NCBI RefSeq assembly: GCF_019754295.1
Contig: NZ_VIRV01000019.1
Location: forward strand, 1 to 44,493
DNA: 44,493 bases
Source of the DNA: Sellimonas caecigallum
GTDB taxonomy: Bacteria; Bacillota; Clostridia; Lachnospirales; Lachnospiraceae
Direction of reading: 5' to 3'
A model generated the notes under the pieces. That model worked only from the letters and a program-made list of their open reading frames with translations, made no database searches and was not told where the DNA came from. This document shows positions 31,576 through 38,569 of this stretch, piece by piece; the stretch's first letter is position 1; every line of letters starts with the position of its first letter. A program made the position numbers and the translations under genes.

Positions 31576-32106
31576 TTATCTGCGTACATAGACCAGATCT
31601 GTCATGCCGTTATATGCCTGTGTATAAAGTAATTTCAACTTAATCTCTGTTGTCCCGTTTTCAAAAAGACGTATGCCAGATCCCAGAAGTGTAGGGATAA
31701 TCGTAATATAGTAGTAGTCAATAAGATTCTCATTTATGATCTGCTGAACAAGCTTAGCACCGCCGCAAATCCAAATATCTTTTCCATCCTCTTCTTTCAA
31801 TTTTTTTATCAGCTTTATGGGATTTTCTTTTGTAAATCGGATCTTTTCAGAAGAACAGTGCTCTCTGTGCGTAATGACATACGTGGTAAAATCACGATAT
31901 ACCCACTCTTTCGGCGAAAGTTCAGTGGCAACTTGATGATAGGTATTCCAACCCATCAAAATGGTATCGATATCTTTTACAAACTCAGAATAGACATCGA
32001 TATTTTCACTGTCGCTCCTTTGTCCTTCCAGCCACGAAACACCGCCATCACTGTCCGCAATATAGCCGTCAAGACTCATGGCAATAAATAAACAGATTCT
32101 TCTCAT
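31576..32106 (-). CDS. Dihydrofolate reductase-like (RibD C-terminal fold) protein
   Basis: 176 aa. MRRICLFIAMSLDGYIADSD is the family opening ('SLDG-x-IA'), followed by ILMGWNTYHQVATEL, WVYRDFTTYVITHRE and KDIWICGGAKLVQQIINENL ('GG-x-x-L'). LIDYYYITIIPTLLGSGIRL ends the Rossmann-like fold. These NADPH-binding reductases, often called YwjB or DHFR-like in Firmicutes, do not necessarily act in folate synthesis. ATG 32106 is preferred over an upstream frame: GGGGAGATATATTAAA lies before it. Confidence 0.9.
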   Translation of the reverse strand: MRRICLFIAMSLDGYIADSDGGVSWLEGQRSDSENIDVYSEFVKDIDTILMGWNTYHQVATELSPKEWVYRDFTTYVITHREHCSSEKIRFTKENPIKLIKKLKEEDGKDIWICGGAKLVQQIINENLIDYYYITIIPTLLGSGIRLFENGTTEIKLKLLYTQAYNGMTDLVYVRR

Positions 32107-32174
32107 TTTAATATATCTCCCCTCTAATATTGTAACAGCTACGCTTGTTTCCCAAGAATTGAAATCTGAAATAA

Positions 32175-32813
32175 CTATACATTCCACAATGTTCCATCCG
32201 GCATCAGATAGAGACTTCCCTTCTCCACGTTTAATTCCTTTCCTGTATTTATGTCAACTGTCACTACATACTCCTGATAGTAAGGTTCTTCTGTCCATCT
32301 GGAAAAATACAGGACATCGCCATCCCGGCAGATCATGCTTTCGTTATCCCTGATAGGAAATATTTTTTTCAGCGGCCAGATTATCTCGTATTCACTGTCT
32401 GCTTGCCTTCCAAGTGTCCACGGGGACATCTCTACTTTCAGATTGTAACAGTCTTTTACAGACGTAAGAGGCAGTGTTGCTAAAATTTCAGCCGCATTCC
32501 CCGGACAGTACGTGTAAATATCAATCCTGCCCTCTGAAAAGTCAACGGAAAGTATTCCGAAACAGTCTTTATCCCACACTGGTCGTTCGTAATAAACATT
32601 TTCTCTTCCTTCAAATGGTTTATATACACTTCCATCCGGATAATGAATAAAGTAAATCTGATTCCCAGCAAATTTTTTGCCCTGCTTTACGATTTCTTCT
32701 GCATCATAAAGATCACAGGCCTCTTCGAAAAAATGAGTTCCCATATACCATTCTGCCGTGCCCTCAGCTAGTTCCAGATACATGTCCGGCAGATCAAATT
32801 TTCTTTTCTGCAT
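32175..32813 (-). CDS. Hypothetical protein (212 aa)
   Basis: I do not recognise this family. It has no signal peptide or membrane helix. The sequence is aromatic-rich and beta-predicting: QIYFIHYPDGSVYKPFEGRE, YYERPVWDKDCFGILSVDFS and DVLYFSRWTEEPYYQEYVVT. It reads like a small propeller- or sandwich-type protein. Start ATG 32813 follows GGAGGAAACTGAT. It sits directly upstream of the DHFR-like gene and downstream of an HD-domain gene (17 nt), so the three may share a transcript. Confidence 0.6.
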   Translation of the reverse strand: MQKRKFDLPDMYLELAEGTAEWYMGTHFFEEACDLYDAEEIVKQGKKFAGNQIYFIHYPDGSVYKPFEGRENVYYERPVWDKDCFGILSVDFSEGRIDIYTYCPGNAAEILATLPLTSVKDCYNLKVEMSPWTLGRQADSEYEIIWPLKKIFPIRDNESMICRDGDVLYFSRWTEEPYYQEYVVTVDINTGKELNVEKGSLYLMPDGTLWNV

Positions 32814-32830
32814 ATCAGTTTCCTCCTATG

Positions 32831-33508
32831 CTATCGAATAATTTTATCCAATTCCTTTTTCCCATTTTGATACGATAAATTTGCCTCTTGATACAGACTA
32901 TTATAAAATTCTCTGGCAATATGTTGCCTTTCTTTTGCAAGCTCTCTTGCTTTTTCAGTATAAAAAACGGAGCACAAATTCTCCAATTTAAGCTTATACT
33001 CTTGAAAAAAAGATGGCAGAATATCGTTTTCGCCATTCGAAATCATTCCATCTGGCAACACAGAATACAATGGTTCTGAAACACTGCCTTTGTAAAGTAA
33101 TGTTCTTGCAATCCCTATTGCTCCTGTTACATCTAATTTATCTGCATCAAATAGGATTTTTGCTTCTAAACTTACAGGAGGATTGCTTTTTCTATAGCTG
33201 TGTGTGTGAATGCAATGTTTCACTTGTTCTGCATACTCTTTCTCAAACCCGTGACTCAAAAGAAATTTGTAAGATTTTTCTCCTCCTACAATCGCATGGC
33301 ACAAAGAAGGGTTTTCCGATTCTTCTTTTCTCCCAATATCATGTAATAAACATGCTGCAATCAAGACATCATAATTTACATTATTCTCTTCCTTTGCAAT
33401 TTCTAACGCATTATACAACACACGATATATATGCTCTTTATCATGAGCAGCATCTTCTATACAACAGATCATAAATTTTTCAAGTAAACAATATGTCTCT
33501 TTGTTCAT
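32831..33508 (-). CDS. HD-domain phosphohydrolase
   Basis: 225 aa. Conserved HD metal site residues: HDKEHIYRVLYNAL (first His), ACLLHDIGRKEE (the HD pair), HCIHTHSYR (further His) and ILFDADKLDVTGAIGIART (terminal Asp). This pattern matches uncharacterised HD family proteins annotated as nucleotide-related phosphohydrolases. ATG 33508 has GGAGGAACCAAATCG before it; a frame from 33559 overlaps the upstream gene. It is a paralogue of the HD gene at 37353-37994 (shared DADKLD/DADRLD and GAIGIAR). Substrate unknown. Confidence 0.82.
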   Translation of the reverse strand: MNKETYCLLEKFMICCIEDAAHDKEHIYRVLYNALEIAKEENNVNYDVLIAACLLHDIGRKEESENPSLCHAIVGGEKSYKFLLSHGFEKEYAEQVKHCIHTHSYRKSNPPVSLEAKILFDADKLDVTGAIGIARTLLYKGSVSEPLYSVLPDGMISNGENDILPSFFQEYKLKLENLCSVFYTEKARELAKERQHIAREFYNSLYQEANLSYQNGKKELDKIIR

Positions 33509-33548
33509 CGATTTGGTTCCTCCTGTACCATTCAATTGTAAGCTGTGA

Positions 33549-33971
33549 TTATAAAACATATTTTGCTATGGAATTATATTCATCTCCGCTGATTCGATAA
33601 ACCCCATTATATGGTTGTTCTAAATAATATTGATTTCTTTGTGTATAAATATATAAAATCGATCCTCCATTTTGCTGAAAATGAAACTCTATCTTTATTG
33701 GAGTTTCTGCATTTACAGGAGAATCATTTATACTTTCCTTCTTTGTTGTTCTCTCGTTGCCCTCCAAGACATAAATAATATCCTTGATCTCCTCGATACT
33801 TGTGACTTCTTTCTTCACAGTATCAGTGCTGATCATTATGCGTGTTACCTCTTCTGTTTTCGGAAGGTTTAATGAATATGTTTCTTTATTCATCAAGAGA
33901 AAAAATACCATTGCAATTACCGTCAAAAATATAATGATAGCAATTATTCTTATACTTTTTTGTCTATCCAT
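33549..33971 (-). CDS. Membrane-anchored protein, possible DUF5301
   Basis: 140 aa. One N-terminal transmembrane segment (IRIIAIIIFLTVIAMVFFLL), then a secreted soluble domain: SLNLPKTEEVTRIMISTDTV, IEEIKDIIYVLEGNERTTKK, IEFHFQQNGGSILYIYTQRN and YYLEQPYNGVYRISGDEYNS. The QPYNG-x-Y-x-I ending resembles DUF5301 (from memory). Function unknown. Overlaps nothing and starts after AAGGTTAAAATTT. The AT content is higher than in the core genes. Confidence 0.55.
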   Translation of the reverse strand: MDRQKSIRIIAIIIFLTVIAMVFFLLMNKETYSLNLPKTEEVTRIMISTDTVKKEVTSIEEIKDIIYVLEGNERTTKKESINDSPVNAETPIKIEFHFQQNGGSILYIYTQRNQYYLEQPYNGVYRISGDEYNSIAKYVL

Positions 33972-34130
33972 AAATTTTAACCTTCAAATTTTCCTTTCTA
34001 TTTTTTTTATAAAAGGATAAAAGAAAATTCTTTAAGCGTCTTTATGGAATTCTTAATGTTTTTTGAGTTTTATTGTTTATACATCATTGATTGCAGGAAT
34101 AAACCGTAAAAATGCGGAAGCGGCTCCATC

Positions 34131-34550
34131 TTACCGAGTACTTTGCACTTTTCTCTTCAATTCATATGATGGGTGGTACAGACCTGTTGGTGCATAAAAT
34201 TCATCTCCGATATATTGAAATCCCAATTTGCTCAAAACCTTTTTAGAAGCCGTATTGTTGGGATTGTGGCCCGCAAACAATGCTTCTGCCTGCAGAATTT
34301 TAAATGCATAGTCAATAACGGCTTTTGCCGCTTCCACTGCATATCCCTGTCCCCAAAACTTCGGACGTAAATGAAAGCCTATTTCATATTTATTTTCTTT
34401 GTAAGGCCTTAGTCCACAACAACCAATGAATTTCTTTAATCGAAGCTCAAAGATCGGCCAATATTGAATATGGTATTTGTTGTTGCGGTCGATTTCGATT
34501 TTCAAGCGGTTTTCAATCTCCTCCAAACTGAATGTTCCGCTGGCACAAAT
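34131..34550 (-). pseudogene. GNAT acetyltransferase lacking its N-terminus
   Basis: The frame carries the last three quarters of a RimJ-like acetyltransferase: YHIQYWPIFELRLKKFIGCC, GLRPYKENKYEIGFHLRPKF with the acetyl-CoA loop WGQGYAVEAAKAVIDYAF, and AGHNPNNTASKKVLSKLGFQ. Homologues begin about 60 residues earlier with a strand-helix start that is absent here; upstream in frame is a TGA at about 34551 with no start codon or ribosome site. Therefore decayed, or translated from the TTG at 34526 as a shortened protein (less likely). Confidence 0.65.
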
Positions 34551-34691
34551 AAATCAGGAAAAACTCTCTTTCCATTTTACATCCCCTTCTGTAAGCTGCC
34601 TGTTGGCATTCCCAGCTGCCACTATTTTTCATATATCTATGCTCAGATCGATCACAGTTGTTATTAAAATGATAGTTGTAATAAAGGGTCA

Positions 34692-35153
34692 TCAAAACTG
34701 GCACTCGATCGTTTTCATCATTTCACAAAAACCGTTTCTTTCATAAAATCTCATGCCATCAGTATTTTGCGGGAAAACCTGCGTTCTGATAAAATCTGCT
34801 CCATGTTTTTTCCCATATTCCTTACTTGCATTCATGAGAAGCGTTCCGATCCCTTTATTTCTTTCACTCTCCAGCACATCCAAGTCCTGTATGTATACGG
34901 CGGTCTGTGGTTTCAAACACGCTACCTCTTTTTGTTTCAGAATCATGAGATGAGAAAATCCAAGCACTTTTCCTGCTTCTTCTGCCACAAGAATATCCTG
35001 CTTCTCACTCTCAAAGATTCCCTGAAAAAATTCGTCGCTCCGATAACCCACAACAAAATGCTCTGGCTGATATTTTACACCGTCGGTCTCTAATTCCAGT
35101 TATAGCTTCCTTAACTGCTCCACATCCTTTTCATTTGCAATTCTGATCTGCAT
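34692..35153 (-). pseudogene. GNAT acetyltransferase with an in-frame stop at codon 18
   Basis: From ATG 35153 (GGGAGGAAGAAAGTG in front) the frame reads MQIRIANEKDVEQLRKL, then TAA at 35100-35102, then LELETDGVKYQPEHFVVGYR and on to the end. The rest has all GNAT features, including DLDVLESERNKGIGTLLMN (the acetyl-CoA R/Q-x-x-G-x-G/A loop) and RFYERNGFCEMMKTIECQF. The full product would be 153 aa. A single base changes the stop to a sense codon, so this is a recent nonsense mutation or a sequence error. A re-start inside the frame at 35051 (MGYRSDEFF) is possible. Confidence 0.75.
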
Positions 35154-35199
35154 CACTTTCTTCCTCCCATGTTCTGAATCTGATCTATCCTCTTTAAAA

Positions 35200-35769
35200 T
35201 CATGACGAGCGCTCTTTTTTCTCCGAAGACAGACGCCGATATGTTTCTATAATTACTTTTGCATTCTTTTCCAGTGAATCGCCCCCATCGAGTTTCAGCA
35301 CCGGGCATCCTATCTGGTTCAGCCACAACTCATGCTGGCTTTTGTTACAAGCTGACGCATCCCCATCATAATTTGCCGCATCATTTAAGAACTGCTGATG
35401 TTCCTCGTACATATCTCCGCCAGGCAGAATACGGTCACCAAACTCTTCTTGTTCTCTCTCATGGATACGGGTTACACGGACTTTTGCATCTGCGGTCAGA
35501 TAAACTGCCAGCCGAAACATAGGGTCGAAGTACTCATGAAAACTGTTCATGGAACCTGCCATAACAAATTCCTCCGCTTTCTGTACCGCTCCCATAAGAT
35601 TACTGATTTTTTCCTCTTTTGAAAACATAACCGAATATGGCTTTTCTGTATCATTCCGCCAGATATATTCATCAATATCCAGAAAAGCAATCTCCATTTT
35701 GTCGGCAACATACTTGCCCAACGTCGTTTTTCCCGATCCTGCCGGGCCAAGAATAATCATTCCATGCAT
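35200..35769 (-). CDS. P-loop kinase-like ATPase
   Basis: 189 aa. Walker A: LGPAGSGKTTLGKYVADKM (residues 7-25). LDIDEYIWRNDTEKPYSVMF is a typical lid/substrate segment, and EFVMAGSMNSFHEYFDPMFR and LAVYLTADAKVRVTRIHERE follow ('H-x-R-E' lid). It resembles shikimate-/gluconate-kinase-like and AAA-annotated proteins of Firmicutes with unknown substrate. It is cytoplasmic. ATG 35769 was chosen (AAAGGCGG nine bases before); ATG 35760 is possible. A small glycine-rich protein gene lies 25 nt upstream. Confidence 0.8.
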   Translation of the reverse strand: MHGMIILGPAGSGKTTLGKYVADKMEIAFLDIDEYIWRNDTEKPYSVMFSKEEKISNLMGAVQKAEEFVMAGSMNSFHEYFDPMFRLAVYLTADAKVRVTRIHEREQEEFGDRILPGGDMYEEHQQFLNDAANYDGDASACNKSQHELWLNQIGCPVLKLDGGDSLEKNAKVIIETYRRLSSEKKERSS

Positions 35770-35794
35770 GATAATAATCCGCCTTTCAGTTCAT

Positions 35795-35956
35795 CTATTT
35801 CTTCCCTTTTCCTTTGAAATCCGGCATACATCCAAACGCTACACCTAGGCATAATCCTAATGCCAGATTGTCGAATAACAGGCCAAATGAAAGTCCAAGA
35901 CAAAGTCCAATGGCGAGTTTATTATTCTCTTTATTATCATCGGATTTTTTCTTCAC
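35795..35956 (-). CDS. Small glycine-rich membrane protein
   Basis: A 53-aa protein with GTG start at 35956 and GGAGGAAAATT before it. After a charged KKKSDDNKENNK head it has two similar glycine-zipper-like units: LAIGLCLGLSFGLLFDN and LALGLCLGVAFGCMPDF. Short proteins of this LAIGM/CLG type are frequent in Lachnospiraceae, with no known role. It may insert into membranes or form a helical hairpin. The gene is too short for many gene finders. Confidence 0.65.
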   Translation of the reverse strand: MKKKSDDNKENNKLAIGLCLGLSFGLLFDNLALGLCLGVAFGCMPDFKGKGKK

Positions 35957-36002
35957 AATTTTCCTCCTGTCTGGAACAAAGATCCGTATTTTCTGTTTTT
36001 TG

Positions 36003-36923
36003 TTATTCGACTGTCCGCTCGATCATTTTTTCCATTCCACTTCCCGACTCCTGCTCTGTCAAAAGCTGGAATCCTAGTTTCTGATAAAACGGCTCTTTCC
36101 CTTGTGCGGATCGTAGATCAATACATGCTTTCCATCCTGGTTTCATGGTACTTTTAATAAAGTTTTCAGAGTAACGATACAGAAATGTTCCGATCATCTT
36201 CCCCTGGTAATCTTTGTGAACGACAAACTCCTTCATGAACCAGTGCATACCATAGTCCCCGAGCCAATGAATCATTGCGATTGCCCTGCCTTTATGGCGA
36301 ATAACAAAGGACTGGGTACTATTTTCTATGGCTGTCTGCATCTGTTCTATGGAAGGAGTATTCCATCCGGCAGAAATACAAAGCTGCGCAAACTCCTCCA
36401 CACAGATGTCCTGACTTATCGTATAGTAATCAAACTCCAATTCCCGCAATATTTGTAACTCCCGTGCCCGTCTTTCTACTAAAGATTGCATTGAGTCTTC
36501 ATAATCAAACATGCTACCTTTTGCAGCTTTAACATTTGCTTTGTCGATGTAGATAAGAATCGGCTTCAAAGGTTTTATGATTTCTGCTATTTCTGCAATG
36601 TATACTTTAGATTCTTCTACGTCCTCATCAAACCGTTTCTTTACTTCGCACAGAGCATTCCAAAAGAAGCCGCAACAAAGGACATAAATTGTATCTTTAT
36701 CTGCTTTCGTCACAAATGATCTCCATCGCTCAAGAACTTTCTTCCATTCTGCTTCAAAATCTGAAAAGTCATAGTCTGTATTGTCCGATGAATGATTCTG
36801 GACACCGTTATCAACGCAAATAACAGACTTTCCTTTTTTCTTCAATTCTTCCGCAATCATGGCTGCAGTCATGCTCTTCTCACTTTCCGAAAGGCCTTCC
36901 ACAATCATTAAATTTGTCTTCAT
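36003..36923 (-). CDS. P-loop-like domain fused to a GNAT acetyltransferase
   Basis: 306 aa. Residues 1-165 resemble a P-loop kinase: MKTNLMIVEGLSESEKSMTA occupies the Walker A position, but glycines are replaced (GLSESEKSM instead of G-x-x-G-x-G-K-S), so ATP binding is doubtful. VICVDNGVQNHSSDN, YVLCCGFFWNALCEVKKRFD and PLKPILIYIDKANVKAA are its strands. Residues 170-306 are a GNAT domain with FMKEFVVHKDYQGKMIGTFL (acetyl-CoA loop Q-G-K-x-x-G) and GKEPFYQKLGFQLLTEQESG. It has the appearance of a chimera made from two genes. Start ATG 36923 after GAGAAGGAAGAAGA; it overlaps the DUF2500 gene by 4 nt. Confidence 0.7.
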   Translation of the reverse strand: MKTNLMIVEGLSESEKSMTAAMIAEELKKKGKSVICVDNGVQNHSSDNTDYDFSDFEAEWKKVLERWRSFVTKADKDTIYVLCCGFFWNALCEVKKRFDEDVEESKVYIAEIAEIIKPLKPILIYIDKANVKAAKGSMFDYEDSMQSLVERRARELQILRELEFDYYTISQDICVEEFAQLCISAGWNTPSIEQMQTAIENSTQSFVIRHKGRAIAMIHWLGDYGMHWFMKEFVVHKDYQGKMIGTFLYRYSENFIKSTMKPGWKACIDLRSAQGKEPFYQKLGFQLLTEQESGSGMEKMIERTVE

Positions 36924-37315
36924 TCTTCTTCCTTCTCTCCTTCTCTTTGAAAGGACAGGTACCTTGTTCCCTGAAAAGAAAGCTTTCCCTTATCCCCTTC
37001 CACCAGCATTCCATATTCGGTTCCGCTGACCGAAAACTCCATTCTGTCTCCACTCTCCACTTGAAAAGTGACATAATAGATCGTGTTGGAAGCAACATGA
37101 GCGGTATGGTTCACATTTGCATGGTGATGATAAGACACATCAGAGCGTTTTGCGACCACCACAGCCGACACTGTCAGTCTGGGAGAGTTGTTATTTTTAT
37201 TCCAGGTGCCGAGTCCTTTTACTGCCATGACAACAAATGATCCAATCACCAGAATAAAAACAATAGCAAACATGCCTTCAAACAAACCATATGCTGTATC
37301 AAATTCTGTATACAT
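36920..37315 (-). CDS. DUF2500 domain protein
   Basis: 131 aa. One N-terminal transmembrane helix (MFAIVFILVIGSFVVMAVKG), then SPRLTVSAVVVAKRSDVSYH and HVASNTIYYVTFQVESGDRM, EFSVSGTEYGMLVEGDKGKL and SFQGTRYLSFQREG. This is the DUF2500 pattern, in which a membrane-anchored beta domain ends '...G-x-L-x-x-Q-G-x-R-F-x-x-F'. Function unknown; probably at the membrane face. The ATG 37315 is preferred over longer frames (AGAGGGAAGAAG). It overlaps the GNAT fusion gene by 4 nt. Confidence 0.8.
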   Translation of the reverse strand: MYTEFDTAYGLFEGMFAIVFILVIGSFVVMAVKGLGTWNKNNNSPRLTVSAVVVAKRSDVSYHHHANVNHTAHVASNTIYYVTFQVESGDRMEFSVSGTEYGMLVEGDKGKLSFQGTRYLSFQREGEKEEE

Positions 37316-37352
37316 CTTCTTCCCTCTTTCTGTATAAATAAACTTTTCACTG

Positions 37353-37994
37353 TTACCGTTTTCCCTCCCACTCAAGGAGGAATTCATCCACATACTCATG
37401 CATAAACCTGTCTCGGTGCTCTGCAATTTCTTTTGCAGTCGAGGTATTCAAAAGCTCGTTTAAGAGAAAAAGCTTCTCATAAAAATGGTTTATGGTTGTT
37501 GAAATATGATTTCTGTATTCGTCTCCTGTCATATTCAGAGACGGCTTGATATCAGGATCATAAATGACTCTATTGTGATTTCCGCCATAGGAAAAGGCAC
37601 GTGCGATACCGATTGCTCCGATAGCATCTAGTCTGTCTGCATCCTGTACACACTTTCCTTCCAAACTCTGCGGCGTCACAGGATTGCCCTCAAAAGAAAC
37701 CTCTTCAATAATGGTACAGACATCAGAAATAATTCTGTCATCTATGCCGCATTGTTTCATAAAAGAAACTGCGTTTCCCTTTTCTTCATAAGTATCCGGA
37801 GAAATTTTTCTGTCATCTACATCATGTAGAAGTGCTGCCAGACGGACAACAAAAAGATTCGCCTGCTCTTTCTTGGCAATTTCTTCTGCCAGTTTATAGA
37901 CCCTGAACGAATGCCAGTAATCATGTCCACTGTAGTCATCAGCAAAATATTCCTTGATATACTGAATCGCTTTCTGAATCACAGCCTCTTCCAT
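37353..37994 (-). CDS. HD-domain phosphohydrolase
   Basis: 213 aa. SGHDYWHSFRVYKLAEEIAK (first His), LAALLHDVDDRKIS (HD), VCTIIEEVSFEGNPVTPQSL and VQDADRLDAIGAIGIARAFS (Asp) are the HD family metal ligands, in the order of YedJ-like/YpgQ-type proteins, which hydrolyse nucleotides or pyrophosphate. AAAGGAGACCTGCTT before ATG 37994 defines the start. Similar in family to the gene at 32831, 4.5 kb away. Substrate unknown. Confidence 0.85.
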   Translation of the reverse strand: MEEAVIQKAIQYIKEYFADDYSGHDYWHSFRVYKLAEEIAKKEQANLFVVRLAALLHDVDDRKISPDTYEEKGNAVSFMKQCGIDDRIISDVCTIIEEVSFEGNPVTPQSLEGKCVQDADRLDAIGAIGIARAFSYGGNHNRVIYDPDIKPSLNMTGDEYRNHISTTINHFYEKLFLLNELLNTSTAKEIAEHRDRFMHEYVDEFLLEWEGKR

Positions 37995-38014
37995 AAGCAG
38001 GTCTCCTTTTCCAA

Positions 38015-38425
38015 TCATCCTGTATAGGCATCACCGGCATCATTTTTAAAATTTTGTTTTTCAAGCCATTCCTTTTCTTCTTCCGTTTCCGGAATGTCAA
38101 TTCTTTCAATCTTAAAGATTACCGGTCTCGTGCCGTCGTTACAGCAGGCAATCATCATTCTGTCATCATTCGTCCAGTTGCGCATGATAGAGCCTCCCTG
38201 TAATGCGGTATACACATATCTGCTGATCGCATCCCATGCTTCGCCACAGAATTTTCCGTTCATCAAATGATAAAAATCATCTCGTTCATTTGTCCTTTTC
38301 AAAACAAATGTATCCCCTTTCTTGAAAAAAGGACACGGACCCGATTTTGGATCAGCAAGATATTTCTCCTGATAATCCGTGAATACTTTTGTTTCCAATA
38401 CTGTAATTTTACATTCATACTGCAT
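38015..38425 (-). CDS. TIGR04076 family protein
   Basis: 136 aa. MQYECKITVLETKVFTDYQE, YLADPKSGPCPFFKKGDTFV, AWDAISRYVYTALQGGSIMR and NDDRMMIACCNDGTRPVIFK match the TIGR04076 family ('CP-x-F-x-x-G', 'AW-x-x-I', 'CNDGTRPVIF'). The conserved cysteines may bind metal. Function unknown. The ATG 38425 has GGAGG eight bases before; ATG 38440 overlaps that site. It overlaps nothing and is 20 nt ahead of the HD gene. Confidence 0.85.
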   Translation of the reverse strand: MQYECKITVLETKVFTDYQEKYLADPKSGPCPFFKKGDTFVLKRTNERDDFYHLMNGKFCGEAWDAISRYVYTALQGGSIMRNWTNDDRMMIACCNDGTRPVIFKIERIDIPETEEEKEWLEKQNFKNDAGDAYTG

Positions 38426-38569
38426 ACGCATTTCCTCCATAAATCAAATTGTTCTTACTATCTTTTCTTATTGGGTTTCCATTTTATTTGTCTCTTATCT
38501 GTGTTCTTCTAGATATTTCATAAATTCTGGCGTTTTAGACCAATATTTAATGCCCGGTTAAAATTCTCT

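Noticed and set aside
34551-34690. Frame on minus strand reading VAAGNANRQLTEGDVKWKES before the truncated GNAT
   Set aside because: No match to the missing GNAT N-terminus and interrupted by a stop.
38495-38557. Twenty codons ending KTPEFMKYLEEHR in the gap before the nucleoside hydrolase fusion
   Set aside because: Looks like a gene tail but is bounded by stops and too short to name; possible remnant only.
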